From JACOMS01 sp964352785 (GTDB lineage Bacteria > Pseudomonadota > Alphaproteobacteria > Caulobacterales > Maricaulaceae), in NCBI GenBank assembly GCA_964352785.1, contig CAYGTI010000014.1, positions 1 to 64,000 of the forward strand: a DNA stretch of 64,000 nt, written 5' to 3'. How positions within the stretch are numbered: the first letter of the stretch is position 1; each line of letters begins with the position of its first letter. This document shows positions 36,112 through 45,378 of this stretch, piece by piece. A program made the position numbers and the translations under genes. The notes under the pieces are model-generated. The model had not been told where the DNA came from, searched no databases, and was given only the letters and a program-made list of their open reading frames with translations.

Positions 36112-36144
36112 AAACGATACAACCCACTTGGATTGGAAAATGGA

Positions 36145-37347
36145 TTGCAAGACATACTCTTAACCCACGCAATGCTTGCAACATTGCAGCCTGGAACAGC
36201 ATATGGCCTGATAGAAGACGGCGCGGTTGCCATCAGAAAGGGGCGCATAGAGTGGTGTGGCAAGTCGGCGGATATCCCCAAAAAATTCAACCCCTGGCCT
36301 GAGCGTAAAATGAACGGCGCATTGATAACGCCCTCATTAATCGATTGCCACACACATATTGTTTACGGTGGTAACAGAGCAAAAGAATTTGAGAAGCGCC
36401 TCAGCGGTGTCAGCTATGAGGATATCGCGCGCCAAGGCGGCGGCATCATATCAACAGTCAAAGCCACGAGAGAGACGCATGAAGATGCCCTGCTCGCCAG
36501 CGCGCTTGTGCGTGTGGACCGGCTATTATCAGAAGGCGTCTCCTGCATAGAAATAAAATCGGGTTACGGGCTCGATATTGAAACTGAACTAAAAATGCTG
36601 CGAACAGCCCGGCGTATCGCAGAAGTGCGGGATGTACGGATAAGAACAAGCTTCCTTGGCGCACATGCTCTGCCGCCGGAATATAAAAATAAGCCGGATC
36701 AGTATATTGATGAGGTCTGTCTAAAAGCGCTGCGTGCAGCGCACAAAGCCGGGTTGGTGGATGCTGTAGACGGATTTTGCGAAACCATTGGCTTCACAAA
36801 AATGCAGATTATGCGGGTGTTTGACGCAGCCCGGGCTCTTGGATTGCCTGTAAAACTTCACGCAGAACAACTCTCTCATCAAGGCGGAGCTGCGATGACC
36901 GCGGAATATAAAGGCCTCTCCGCAGATCATCTCGAATATTTAGATATGGCGGGTGTAACGGCCATGGCCGCTGCTGGTACTGTCGCCGTCCTGCTGCCCG
37001 GAGCCTATTATTTCTTGCGGGATATAACGCCCCCGCCCATTGACGCGCTCCGCAAAGCCGGCGTGCCTATAGCTGTTGCCACAGATTGCAACCCCGGCTC
37101 ATCACCCCTAACGTCACTTTTACTCGCCATGAACATGGCTTGTACATTATTTCGGATGACGCCCGAAGAGGCTTTAACTGGCGCAACGCGGCACGCGGCC
37201 ACAGCCCTAGGCCTCACGGACACAGGCACTATCATCGCTCGGAAGCGGGCGGATTTGTCAATATGGGACGCAGCGCACCCATCTGAGTTATCCTATCATT
37301 TTGGGCATAATCTCCTGAAAGAACGTCTCTTTGGAGCTGACATATGA
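36145..37347 (+). CDS. hutI: Imidazolonepropionase HutI
   Basis: 400 residues from a TTG start. Hydrolyses 4-imidazolone-5-propionate to formimidoylglutamate. IDCHTHIVYGGNRAKEFEKR carries the metal His pair and substrate Arg; HAEQLSHQGGA and ATDCNPGSS follow. The frame is open to a TTG at 36082, but that TTG is part of the -35 TTGACA. No early ATG exists in frame; TTG 36145, with GGA upstream, gives a family-length protein beginning with the usual LLTHAMLATL. TTG 36133 is an alternative. Confidence 0.93.
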   Translation: MQDILLTHAMLATLQPGTAYGLIEDGAVAIRKGRIEWCGKSADIPKKFNPWPERKMNGALITPSLIDCHTHIVYGGNRAKEFEKRLSGVSYEDIARQGGGIISTVKATRETHEDALLASALVRVDRLLSEGVSCIEIKSGYGLDIETELKMLRTARRIAEVRDVRIRTSFLGAHALPPEYKNKPDQYIDEVCLKALRAAHKAGLVDAVDGFCETIGFTKMQIMRVFDAARALGLPVKLHAEQLSHQGGAAMTAEYKGLSADHLEYLDMAGVTAMAAAGTVAVLLPGAYYFLRDITPPPIDALRKAGVPIAVATDCNPGSSPLTSLLLAMNMACTLFRMTPEEALTGATRHAATALGLTDTGTIIARKRADLSIWDAAHPSELSYHFGHNLLKERLFGADI

Positions 37348-38879
37348 TGACGCTAACACCAGGCAAAACATCACTTGCGCAGCTAGAAATTCTCTATCGT
37401 GAGGAAAGCCCTGCTAGGCTTGACCAAAATGTAAAACCGCAAATCGACGCTGCAGCCGCGCTGATCCGCTCCGGAGTAAAAGGCAACGCCGCAGTTTACG
37501 GAGTCAATACTGGCTTTGGTAAACTCGCGAGCGTAAAAATCCCGACAGAAGACACTTCAAAACTACAACGCAACCTTATCCTTTCGCATTGCTGCGGCGT
37601 CGGTGAGCAAGCTGAGACTCGTATCAGCCGATTAATGATGACGTTAAAACTTTTATCTCTGGGGCGCGGGGCCTCTGGTGTCCGGTGGGAGGTCATTACC
37701 CTCATCGAAGATTTACTTGAGCGCGGCGTGACTCCGGTCATCCCAAAGCAAGGTTCAGTGGGCGCGTCCGGCGACCTTGCCCCGCTCGCGCACATGGCGG
37801 CCACTCTCATCGGTGAAGGCGAAGCGAATTATAAGGGTAAAACTATGCCATCGCGTGAGGCGTTACGTGCGTCTGGAATAGCACCTATAACCCTTGGCGC
37901 AAAAGAAGGGCTTGCCCTGATTAACGGTACGCAATTTTCTACAGCCTATGCACTTGCAGGGTTATTTGATGCATGGAGAAATGCCGAAGCCGCAATTATC
38001 ACCTCCGCTTTGTCCACGGATGCCGCTATGGGATCGACTGCGCCGCTTCTTCCTGAAATTCATAGCCTGCGGGGGCACAGAGGCCAAATTGAGGTCGCCG
38101 CCGCGATGCGCGCTGTTTTGACGGGGTCTCACATCCGTGAAAGTCACCGCGAGGATGATAGCCGTGTTCAAGACCCCTATTGCATACGCTGTCAGCCTCA
38201 AGTCACCGGGGCCTGCGTCGATCTGCTCCGTATGGCGGCACAAACATTGGTTATCGAAGCCAATGCCGTTACAGATAATCCATTAGTTTTGACCGGTAGC
38301 GGCCAAATCGTATCAGGCGGGAACTTTCACGCAGAACCTGTCGCCTTTGCCGCCGACCAAATTGCTTTGGCCATCGCCGAAATCGGCGCGATAGCCCAGC
38401 GGCGGGTCGCTCTCTTGGTTGATCCCACATTAAGCTTTGATCTGCCGCCATTTCTAACGCCGGATCCCGGTCTGAACTCGGGCTATATGATCGCCGAGGT
38501 CACGACCGCTGCCTTAATGAGCGAGAATAAGCATCTCGCCAACCCCTGCTCAACCGATTCCACTCCCACGAGTGCCAACCAAGAAGACCATGTTTCAATG
38601 GCCGCCCACGGTGCACGGCGGCTCATGCAAATGAATATGAACTTGGCCAATATTATAGGAGTTGAGCTTTTATGCGCGTCTCAAGGCGTAGAATTTCGCG
38701 CCCCTCTTACAACCAGCACTGCGTTACAATCCGTAATAACCCGTCTGCGAGCAGACGTGCCAACATTGGCGCAAGACCGTTATCTCGCCCCAGATTTAAA
38801 ATCCGCGCAGGCACTCATTTCCAATCGCGCCATATTTGACACCGCATCCCGCCATGTAAATATTGACCTTTCTATCTGA
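37344..38879 (+). CDS. hutH: Histidine ammonia-lyase HutH
   Basis: 511 residues, usual length. Removes ammonia from histidine to give urocanate, the first step of the pathway. The MIO cofactor tripeptide Ala141-Ser142-Gly143 lies in GSVGASGDLAPLAH, with YGVNTGFGKLA near residue 52 supplying the catalytic Tyr. ATG 37344 overlaps the hutI stop by 4 bases; ATG 37347 is also possible. Second gene of the hutIHGU operon. Confidence 0.97.
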   Translation: MMTLTPGKTSLAQLEILYREESPARLDQNVKPQIDAAAALIRSGVKGNAAVYGVNTGFGKLASVKIPTEDTSKLQRNLILSHCCGVGEQAETRISRLMMTLKLLSLGRGASGVRWEVITLIEDLLERGVTPVIPKQGSVGASGDLAPLAHMAATLIGEGEANYKGKTMPSREALRASGIAPITLGAKEGLALINGTQFSTAYALAGLFDAWRNAEAAIITSALSTDAAMGSTAPLLPEIHSLRGHRGQIEVAAAMRAVLTGSHIRESHREDDSRVQDPYCIRCQPQVTGACVDLLRMAAQTLVIEANAVTDNPLVLTGSGQIVSGGNFHAEPVAFAADQIALAIAEIGAIAQRRVALLVDPTLSFDLPPFLTPDPGLNSGYMIAEVTTAALMSENKHLANPCSTDSTPTSANQEDHVSMAAHGARRLMQMNMNLANIIGVELLCASQGVEFRAPLTTSTALQSVITRLRADVPTLAQDRYLAPDLKSAQALISNRAIFDTASRHVNIDLSI

Positions 38880-39685
38880 TGACAAAGCCCGTTCAAATAA
38901 ACCAAGGCAGCAGCCCGCTTATTCTTGCCATGCCGCACACAGGAACATATGTCCCCGATACTATTATGCTCAGGCTAAATTCGCGGGGGCAAAACCTTGC
39001 AGATACGGATTGGTATATTGACCAATTATATAAAGACCTTGCACCCAACGCTTCAATTGTCCGCGCGAATTTCCACCGCTATGTTATCGACGCCAATCGT
39101 GATCCAAGCGGCCAGAGCTTATACCCCGGACAAAACACAACAGGCCTTTGCCCGGTTATCGACTTTGACGGAAAGACTATTTACGAACACGGCCTAGAAC
39201 CAAATGCGCCAGAGATTGAACAACGCCGTATTGATTTTCACGCCCCGTACCATCAGGCTCTCTTGGATGAGGTTTCCCGCGTCCGCAAAGAACACGGCCA
39301 CGTAATTCTATATGATTGCCACTCCATTCGCGCCCAAGCGCCGTTTTTGTTTGACGGCACACTCCCCGACTTCAATATCGGCACCCATGACGGCGCCGCG
39401 TGCGCGCCTGAGCTTGAACAACTCGTAAGCGGCCTGTGTAAAAAGGCAAAGCCCTTTACATATATCACCAACGGACGGTTTAAAGGCGGCTGGACGACCC
39501 GTCATTATGGCCAGCCGAAAGATAATGTTCATGCGCTGCAAATGGAGTTATCGCAATCTACATATATGGCGAACAGCCCGGCTTACGCTTACCTCCCGGA
39601 AAAAGCTGCGAATATCCGCCAGCATTTACGGCGCATACTCACCGCCCTTGAAACGCTTGCTTTACACAAAAAGGTTTTTCTATGA
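38879..39685 (+). CDS. hutG: N-formylglutamate deformylase HutG
   Basis: 268 residues. Zinc-dependent hydrolase releasing formate and glutamate from N-formylglutamate, the final step after HutF. SPLILAMPHTGTYVP near the N terminus, LADTDWYIDQLY, VDANRDPSGQSLYPGQNTTG and YDCHSIR are the family blocks. Starts one base inside the hutH stop (TGATG) and overlaps hutU by 4 bases, so translation is coupled. Confidence 0.95.
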   Translation: MTKPVQINQGSSPLILAMPHTGTYVPDTIMLRLNSRGQNLADTDWYIDQLYKDLAPNASIVRANFHRYVIDANRDPSGQSLYPGQNTTGLCPVIDFDGKTIYEHGLEPNAPEIEQRRIDFHAPYHQALLDEVSRVRKEHGHVILYDCHSIRAQAPFLFDGTLPDFNIGTHDGAACAPELEQLVSGLCKKAKPFTYITNGRFKGGWTTRHYGQPKDNVHALQMELSQSTYMANSPAYAYLPEKAANIRQHLRRILTALETLALHKKVFL

Positions 39686-41364
39686 TTCATTCTCGTAAAA
39701 ACATGCGCGATATTTACCCACCGGTAGGCCCCGAATTGACGACAAAGTCGTGGCAAACAGAAGCGCCACTGCGCATGCTGATGAACAACCTGCATCCGGA
39801 AGTCGCAGAGAACCCACACGAATTAGTCGTTTATGGCGGCATTGGACGGGCAGCCCGGACATGGCAAGATTATGATCGAATTATCGATAGCCTCACGCGG
39901 CTGGAGATCGACGAAACCCTCCTTGTGCAATCAGGCAAGCCTGTCGGCGTTTTTAAAACTCACAAAGATGCCCCGCGTGTTTTAATCGCAAACTCCAATC
40001 TCGTGCCTGAATGGGCCAATTGGGATCATTTCAATGAGCTCGATAAAAAAGGACTCGCCATGTATGGCCAAATGACCGCCGGGTCTTGGATATATATTGG
40101 CACTCAGGGTATTGTGCAGGGAACCTATGAAACTTTCGTCGAAGCCGGACGCCAGCATTATGACGGCAATCTTATGGGGCGATGGATATTGACCGGCGGC
40201 CTTGGCGGTATGGGCGGCGCGCAACCTCTCGCGGCTGTCATGGCTGGAGCCTGCTGCTTAGCCGTTGAATGCGATGAAACCCGAATCGATTTTCGGCTGC
40301 GCACGGGATATGTGGATGCCAAAGCCAAAACACTGGATGAAGCCCTCGCGCTTATCGACCAATGGATCCAAGCTGGCGTAGCTAAATCCGTCGGTCTCAT
40401 GGGCAATGCGGCAGATATTTTCCCTCAATTAGTCGCCCGAGGCGTTCGGCCTGATATCGTAACAGACCAAACCTCTGCTCACGACCCCTTAAACGGTTAT
40501 CTCCCACAAAACTGGACAATGGCACAGTGGATTGCTGCGAGAGAAACAGATCCAAAATCAGTCGAAAAAGCAGCGCGCGCCTCTATGAAGGTTCAAGTCA
40601 AAGCCATGGTTGATTTTTGGAATCAAGGCATCCCAACATTGGATTATGGCAACAATATCCGTCAGGTCGCGAAAGATGAGGGCTTAAAAGAGGCGTTTGA
40701 TTTTCCGGGTTTTGTGCCCGCCTATATCAGGCCCCTGTTCTGTAAAGGCATTGGCCCGTTTCGGTGGGTTGCCTTGTCAGGAGATCCCGAAGATATTTAC
40801 AAAACCGATGCCAAAGTCAAAGAGCTCATACCGGACGATACGCATCTGCATCATTGGCTAGACATGGCCAAGGAGCGTATTCAATTCCAAGGCCTCCCCG
40901 CCCGTATTTGCTGGGTAGGTTTGGGTTTACGTCATAAACTTGGCCTCGCCTTTAATGAAATGGTGCGCACCGGGGAACTCAGCGCTCCCGTTGTGATCGG
41001 CAGGGATCACTTGGACTCAGGTTCTGTTGCCTCACCTAACCGCGAGACTGAAGCCATGAAAGACGGCTCGGATGCTGTATCCGATTGGCCACTGCTCAAC
41101 GCCTTACTTAACTGCGCGTCGGGCGCAACATGGGTCTCCATTCATCACGGCGGCGGCGTGGGTATGGGGTATTCACAACACTCAGGTATGGTAATTTGCG
41201 CTGACGGCACTCAAGAGGCTGCCCGCCGCATAGAGCGCGTTTTATGGAACGATCCCGCAACGGGCGTCATGCGTCATGCAGATGCAGGTTATGATGATGC
41301 ATTCGAATGTGCGGCAGAGCACAAACTTAACCTGCCTAGTATACTGGGACTCAAAAGCTTTTAA
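39682..41364 (+). CDS. hutU: Urocanate hydratase HutU
   Basis: 560 residues. NAD-dependent conversion of urocanate to imidazolonepropionate. YGGIGRAARTWQDYDRI near residue 50, TAGSWIYIGTQGIVQGTYET, the GGLGGMGGAQPLAA cofactor segment, DQTSAHDPLNGY and SIHHGGGVGMGYSQHSG are diagnostic. Last gene of hutIHGU; its stop codon overlaps that of the convergent cytidylyltransferase-GDPD gene, with no space for a terminator. Confidence 0.97.
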   Translation: MIHSRKNMRDIYPPVGPELTTKSWQTEAPLRMLMNNLHPEVAENPHELVVYGGIGRAARTWQDYDRIIDSLTRLEIDETLLVQSGKPVGVFKTHKDAPRVLIANSNLVPEWANWDHFNELDKKGLAMYGQMTAGSWIYIGTQGIVQGTYETFVEAGRQHYDGNLMGRWILTGGLGGMGGAQPLAAVMAGACCLAVECDETRIDFRLRTGYVDAKAKTLDEALALIDQWIQAGVAKSVGLMGNAADIFPQLVARGVRPDIVTDQTSAHDPLNGYLPQNWTMAQWIAARETDPKSVEKAARASMKVQVKAMVDFWNQGIPTLDYGNNIRQVAKDEGLKEAFDFPGFVPAYIRPLFCKGIGPFRWVALSGDPEDIYKTDAKVKELIPDDTHLHHWLDMAKERIQFQGLPARICWVGLGLRHKLGLAFNEMVRTGELSAPVVIGRDHLDSGSVASPNRETEAMKDGSDAVSDWPLLNALLNCASGATWVSIHHGGGVGMGYSQHSGMVICADGTQEAARRIERVLWNDPATGVMRHADAGYDDAFECAAEHKLNLPSILGLKSF

Positions 41365-42938
41365 GTTGAAAGCCTAAAGCTCGGCGTGAATTTTCTAGCA
41401 GGTTTGGAACGCCGGGACATAAGGGGTCTGTAATCCCGGCCAAGCACATTTGTTTCTAACAGACCACGCTCTTCCAAATACGGTATGAGACGGTCAAGAT
41501 GATCCGTTTGAATAAACCGGGCACCGGCTTCGACGGCATCGGCATAACCGTTTTCATTATCGTACCGACCCATAACATTACAAAACAAATGCAGATTGGA
41601 GTCAGTAATTGCGCTTGCGGCCTTTTTGCTAAAAGATAGGCGGCGCAATCCCATAATTTCCAATGGAAAATTACGCGCCAGCCTACTTGTCCTATTTGGG
41701 CTGATATAATGTGGACGCAAAGCATATTGCGGGCAAAGCGATTCCAAGAGCTTGAAATGGTGCCGCCGCGCAAACACCGAGACAAGATGTCCGGATGAAA
41801 ACCCTTCTTCTTCGAGAAGGTCAGCTAAAATTTCGGCGGAATTCTTCGGGCCGCCTTTGAAATCAATATCAACAATGAAGCGTCCTTTGACATTGCGTAG
41901 GGCCTCGCGTAATGACGGGACGCGCTCTCCAGCAAACTCAGGGCCCTTATGAGACCCTGCATCCAGCGCCTTTATGTCAGCAAGCGTTAAATCTCTAACC
42001 CGTCCTGTTCCATTAGTCGTGCGCTTCACATTCGCATCGTGCATCAAGACAAAATGACCGTCACGCGTACAGCGCACATCAAACTCAATACCCCTCGCGC
42101 CCAATGCAAATGCCGCCTCGTGAGCCGCAAGCGTATTTTCTGGCGCAAATTTTTTGGTACCTCTGTGTCCAATAGCAACAATTTTACGAATGGACGCATC
42201 CACAACGCGGGCTGTATGCAAAGATTTCCATGCATGCGCCTGCCGGTGCATGTCGGGGCTATCAACATCAACCCACCGCGCCGCGCCGATATGAATAGCG
42301 ACAGCTTTCTCCTGCTCGGCTAAGAGCCGCATACCGCCAGAAATACTGCAATCACCGGTTTCTGAGACGCTTTGATGTATCGCGGCAAATAGCGCAGGCC
42401 CCGCCTTAAAAATTCCTGCGTCATAAGCCGTATAAGTTGTCAGTGTTTTACCAATGTCCCTTATGATCTCACCGTCCAACAAAACCTTTGTCGCATCCTC
42501 AATATCAACATCAGGATTTTCGAGGCGTGTATCAACAGCAAGACCTACAGCACCATCGGGCAGCGGCGCCGCTTGCAAGCTATTATAAATTTCAGCATCG
42601 ACAACATGATCACACATAGCGAGAAAAAACTCGCCTTTTATGTAAGGTTCGGCCGCCAAAACAGACACGCCATTTGCTTTTTCATATTCGGGATTTTCAA
42701 CAATTAAGATGTCCCATGTATATTTCTCACGCAAGTTTTCGAGGAAGTTTTTCAAGACCGGAGCTTTGTATCCTGTGACAATTACAAAGGTTTCAACGCC
42801 GGAAGCCGCCGCTGAAAGCATAGCGTGCTCGATCAACGGTTTGCCGCAAAGATTGACGAGGGGCTTTAAATCACCAAACCCTTTGAGCCGTGTTCCTTTG
42901 CCCGCAGCAACGATCAAGCAGGTTTTAATTTTCGACAT
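41361..42938 (-). CDS. Fusion: inositol-1-phosphate cytidylyltransferase-like domain plus glycerophosphodiester phosphodiesterase
   Basis: 525 residues. Residues 1 to about 240 form a sugar-nucleotidyltransferase fold with AAGKGTRL (11-18), CDH (109-111) and VDVDS (223-227); the block DIEDATKVLLDGEIIRDIGK closely recalls hyperthermophile CTP:inositol-1-phosphate cytidylyltransferase (IPCT). Residues about 252-495 form a GDPD domain: GHRG (257-260), PENT, EFDVRCTRDGHFVLMHD (285-301). GDPDs split glycerophosphodiesters. Last gene of the ino1 operon, overlapping the exporter by 14 bases. A link between salvage of inositol phosphate and its activation is inferred; another choline-like head group (LicC-type enzyme) is the main alternative. 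Confidence 0.82.
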   Translation of the reverse strand: MSKIKTCLIVAAGKGTRLKGFGDLKPLVNLCGKPLIEHAMLSAAASGVETFVIVTGYKAPVLKNFLENLREKYTWDILIVENPEYEKANGVSVLAAEPYIKGEFFLAMCDHVVDAEIYNSLQAAPLPDGAVGLAVDTRLENPDVDIEDATKVLLDGEIIRDIGKTLTTYTAYDAGIFKAGPALFAAIHQSVSETGDCSISGGMRLLAEQEKAVAIHIGAARWVDVDSPDMHRQAHAWKSLHTARVVDASIRKIVAIGHRGTKKFAPENTLAAHEAAFALGARGIEFDVRCTRDGHFVLMHDANVKRTTNGTGRVRDLTLADIKALDAGSHKGPEFAGERVPSLREALRNVKGRFIVDIDFKGGPKNSAEILADLLEEEGFSSGHLVSVFARRHHFKLLESLCPQYALRPHYISPNRTSRLARNFPLEIMGLRRLSFSKKAASAITDSNLHLFCNVMGRYDNENGYADAVEAGARFIQTDHLDRLIPYLEERGLLETNVLGRDYRPLMSRRSKPARKFTPSFRLST

Positions 42939-45378
42939 GATGCACTCCTGCGCCGTGAGTCACGCGCCCGTAATACTGTAGTAAAATCGGCAATAAAACC
43001 CATGTCATCAAGAGACAAGACAAAAAGCCGATAATAGCTAAAAGGCCCATTGATCGCAGCCCCCCCATCGACGCGGTGATCATACCTCCAAAACCAATTA
43101 ACGTTGTCAGCGTTGTTAAAATAGCCGCACGGCCCGTCGTGTTCATGATTGTAGTAATATCCGCATCTTCACCCTCGGTCTCAAAGCGGTGAAATATGTG
43201 AATGGCGTTATCAACAGCGATTCCGATTAATGAGGGCAATATCACCATATTCATAATCGAAAGAGTCGGGCCAAAGGCGCCCATGATCGCAACCGTCATT
43301 AACACTCCCATAAGAGGAGCGACTAAAATAACCCAAGTCGCGCGAAAACTACGGACAAAGATGAACACAAGTAAAGCCGTCGTCAGTGTAACCAACGAAA
43401 TGGCCTTGACGGCATCACGCTTCATCAATGCAATCATTTCTACAAAAATGAAGCCTTCAGACGCGCTGTAATAGGTTTGACCATTTACGGTAACTGATGC
43501 GGCATCATCATAAAATAGGCGGGCCGTGCGGCTATCATCCATGCTGACCGAATTATATACATACATCAAATATCCGGGTTCACTGTCAGTCCCTAAAAAC
43601 GTACGGCGCAAAGCAGACGGTAAATCAGCAAGATTCAAATCATCAATATTTAAATACCGCTTCGTCGCAGCATATTTTTCTGGGTCAAACGCCTGTAATT
43701 CATCCGCGCGTGTCTCAAGCCGGCGAATAACCTCAAGGCGGGCTTGCTGATTTTCTTGGCTCGGCACAAAATCCAGAAGACTACTGACTTTTGTAATCGT
43801 GGGAGTTTCAGTATCCGAAGCAATCAGAGCTTTGAAATATTTATCTATCGCAACAAGCTCTTCAATGGTTTCAACAACGATAATTGCGCGGTCGTGACTA
43901 TCTGAGAAGACTTTGGCGACAGACCGGGTTGCCGTTACTAACTCAATCGGTTGCTTCGCCTCCAAGTTTTTGACGTTGCGTTCAAACTCCACTTGAGGCG
44001 CAAAAATAACACAAAACACCAAGACAAAAGCCGTTGCAATAAGGACGGTTTTCCGGTGATTGAGCGGATTAAGGAACGGCATCGACTCGAGCTTAGGAAG
44101 CGGAGAACGCCCTATGTCACCAGCCTTCCAGCCCAGCCGTTCAAACACAATAACTAGAGCCGGGAATACTGCATACATAGAAATAAAGGTTAGCAGAATG
44201 CCCATGCCCGCGATGAGCCCAAATTCTGTAAACGCTCGAAAGTCAGTTAGCGTCAATGAGAAAAAGCCCAGCGCTGTAGTAAGCGCTGCGATCAAAGAGG
44301 CACCACCCGTATGGCGAATGACAATACCAATGGCTGTTTGCGGATCCTGCCCCGCCCGGCGCTCTTCGCGGTATCGGCTAAAATTATGAATTCCAAAATC
44401 GATACCCAAACCGAATAGAATAAGCGTTAAAAACACTGTGATCAGGTTAAGACCACCAACAGTTTGGGTTGTCATCCCTAGAGTCCATACAATCCCAATA
44501 GACAGAGGAATCATAATCGCGGGCAGAGCAATAATGCTCCGGTATGACCAGCCGATCAGAAGCGCGATGAGTGTAATTGACGTCAACAGACCGACCTTTA
44601 GGTCTCCAATAATGGCATCAAACTGCGTCACTTTGTTGGCTATACGGCCCGCAACGCCCGGGGTTACAGCATCAAAACCCTGCAAAGCCTTGACACGCGC
44701 CACGACATCATTTGAATCGTCCACCATACGTTTTGCGTCTGTCAATGCATCCAGACCGGGCTTTGGCCAAACAACCAAAACATTTGTCAGGCCATCAGGC
44801 GACACAAAAGCGCGTTCAGATTGCGGCGACGAAGCTACATCGGTCTTGAGTTGTTCTAAGCGGCTTTCATCAAGTTGAGTCTTAGAATTTCCTACGAGCG
44901 CATCACCGCGCAACCGGAAAGTTACATCGTTACCAAAGGCTCTTGAAAGGTGTTGTGCGACAAGTGTCGGATAAGCTTCGTTGACATCATCTTCAAGCTT
45001 GAGAAGTTCATCGAGGCCTAAAAGAAGGAGTTTGTGTTCCTCGAGTACGGACACATCTTCAGAAAACTGACTGCTCTGCACCCAATCATACCTATCAATA
45101 TCGTCTTTGACTTCTTCGACGAAAACTCTTGATCGTTCAGGGTTATCTGCTGTTGCAACAATTTGTATCGATGCAAAGCTACCAGTTTTTTTAAGCGCTG
45201 AATTTAGAGTTTGTACGCTTTGCGTGCCTTGCGGCATTAAGGCCTCGAGTTGCGTTGAGACATTAATTTGGCTAGCCGATTTCACAGCCAAACCCGTCAA
45301 TAAAACGGCGGCGAATAAAACTATCAAAGCCCTACGATAGACAAATTCCGCCCATCTCTTTGCGATAAGATCAATCAC
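42925..45378 (-). CDS. MMPL/RND superfamily lipid exporter
   Basis: 817 residues, about 12 membrane helices in two repeats, each with one N-terminal helix, a large periplasmic domain and a five-helix bundle. FGLGIDFGIHNFSRYREERR near residue 330 and GIAVDNAIHIFHRFETEG in the second half are the paired MMPL motifs with charged residues for proton relay. Relatives include the hopanoid exporter HpnN and mycobacterial MmpL proteins. Overlaps its neighbours on both sides (4 and 14 bases). In this operon it probably carries a lipid or glycolipid out of the inner membrane. Confidence 0.88.
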   Translation of the reverse strand: MIDLIAKRWAEFVYRRALIVLFAAVLLTGLAVKSASQINVSTQLEALMPQGTQSVQTLNSALKKTGSFASIQIVATADNPERSRVFVEEVKDDIDRYDWVQSSQFSEDVSVLEEHKLLLLGLDELLKLEDDVNEAYPTLVAQHLSRAFGNDVTFRLRGDALVGNSKTQLDESRLEQLKTDVASSPQSERAFVSPDGLTNVLVVWPKPGLDALTDAKRMVDDSNDVVARVKALQGFDAVTPGVAGRIANKVTQFDAIIGDLKVGLLTSITLIALLIGWSYRSIIALPAIMIPLSIGIVWTLGMTTQTVGGLNLITVFLTLILFGLGIDFGIHNFSRYREERRAGQDPQTAIGIVIRHTGGASLIAALTTALGFFSLTLTDFRAFTEFGLIAGMGILLTFISMYAVFPALVIVFERLGWKAGDIGRSPLPKLESMPFLNPLNHRKTVLIATAFVLVFCVIFAPQVEFERNVKNLEAKQPIELVTATRSVAKVFSDSHDRAIIVVETIEELVAIDKYFKALIASDTETPTITKVSSLLDFVPSQENQQARLEVIRRLETRADELQAFDPEKYAATKRYLNIDDLNLADLPSALRRTFLGTDSEPGYLMYVYNSVSMDDSRTARLFYDDAASVTVNGQTYYSASEGFIFVEMIALMKRDAVKAISLVTLTTALLVFIFVRSFRATWVILVAPLMGVLMTVAIMGAFGPTLSIMNMVILPSLIGIAVDNAIHIFHRFETEGEDADITTIMNTTGRAAILTTLTTLIGFGGMITASMGGLRSMGLLAIIGFLSCLLMTWVLLPILLQYYGRVTHGAGVHHVEN

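Noticed and set aside
36082..36144. Upstream TTG start for HutI
   Set aside because: The TTG is the first half of the -35 TTGACA and the region holds the operator; a later TTG gives the normal length.
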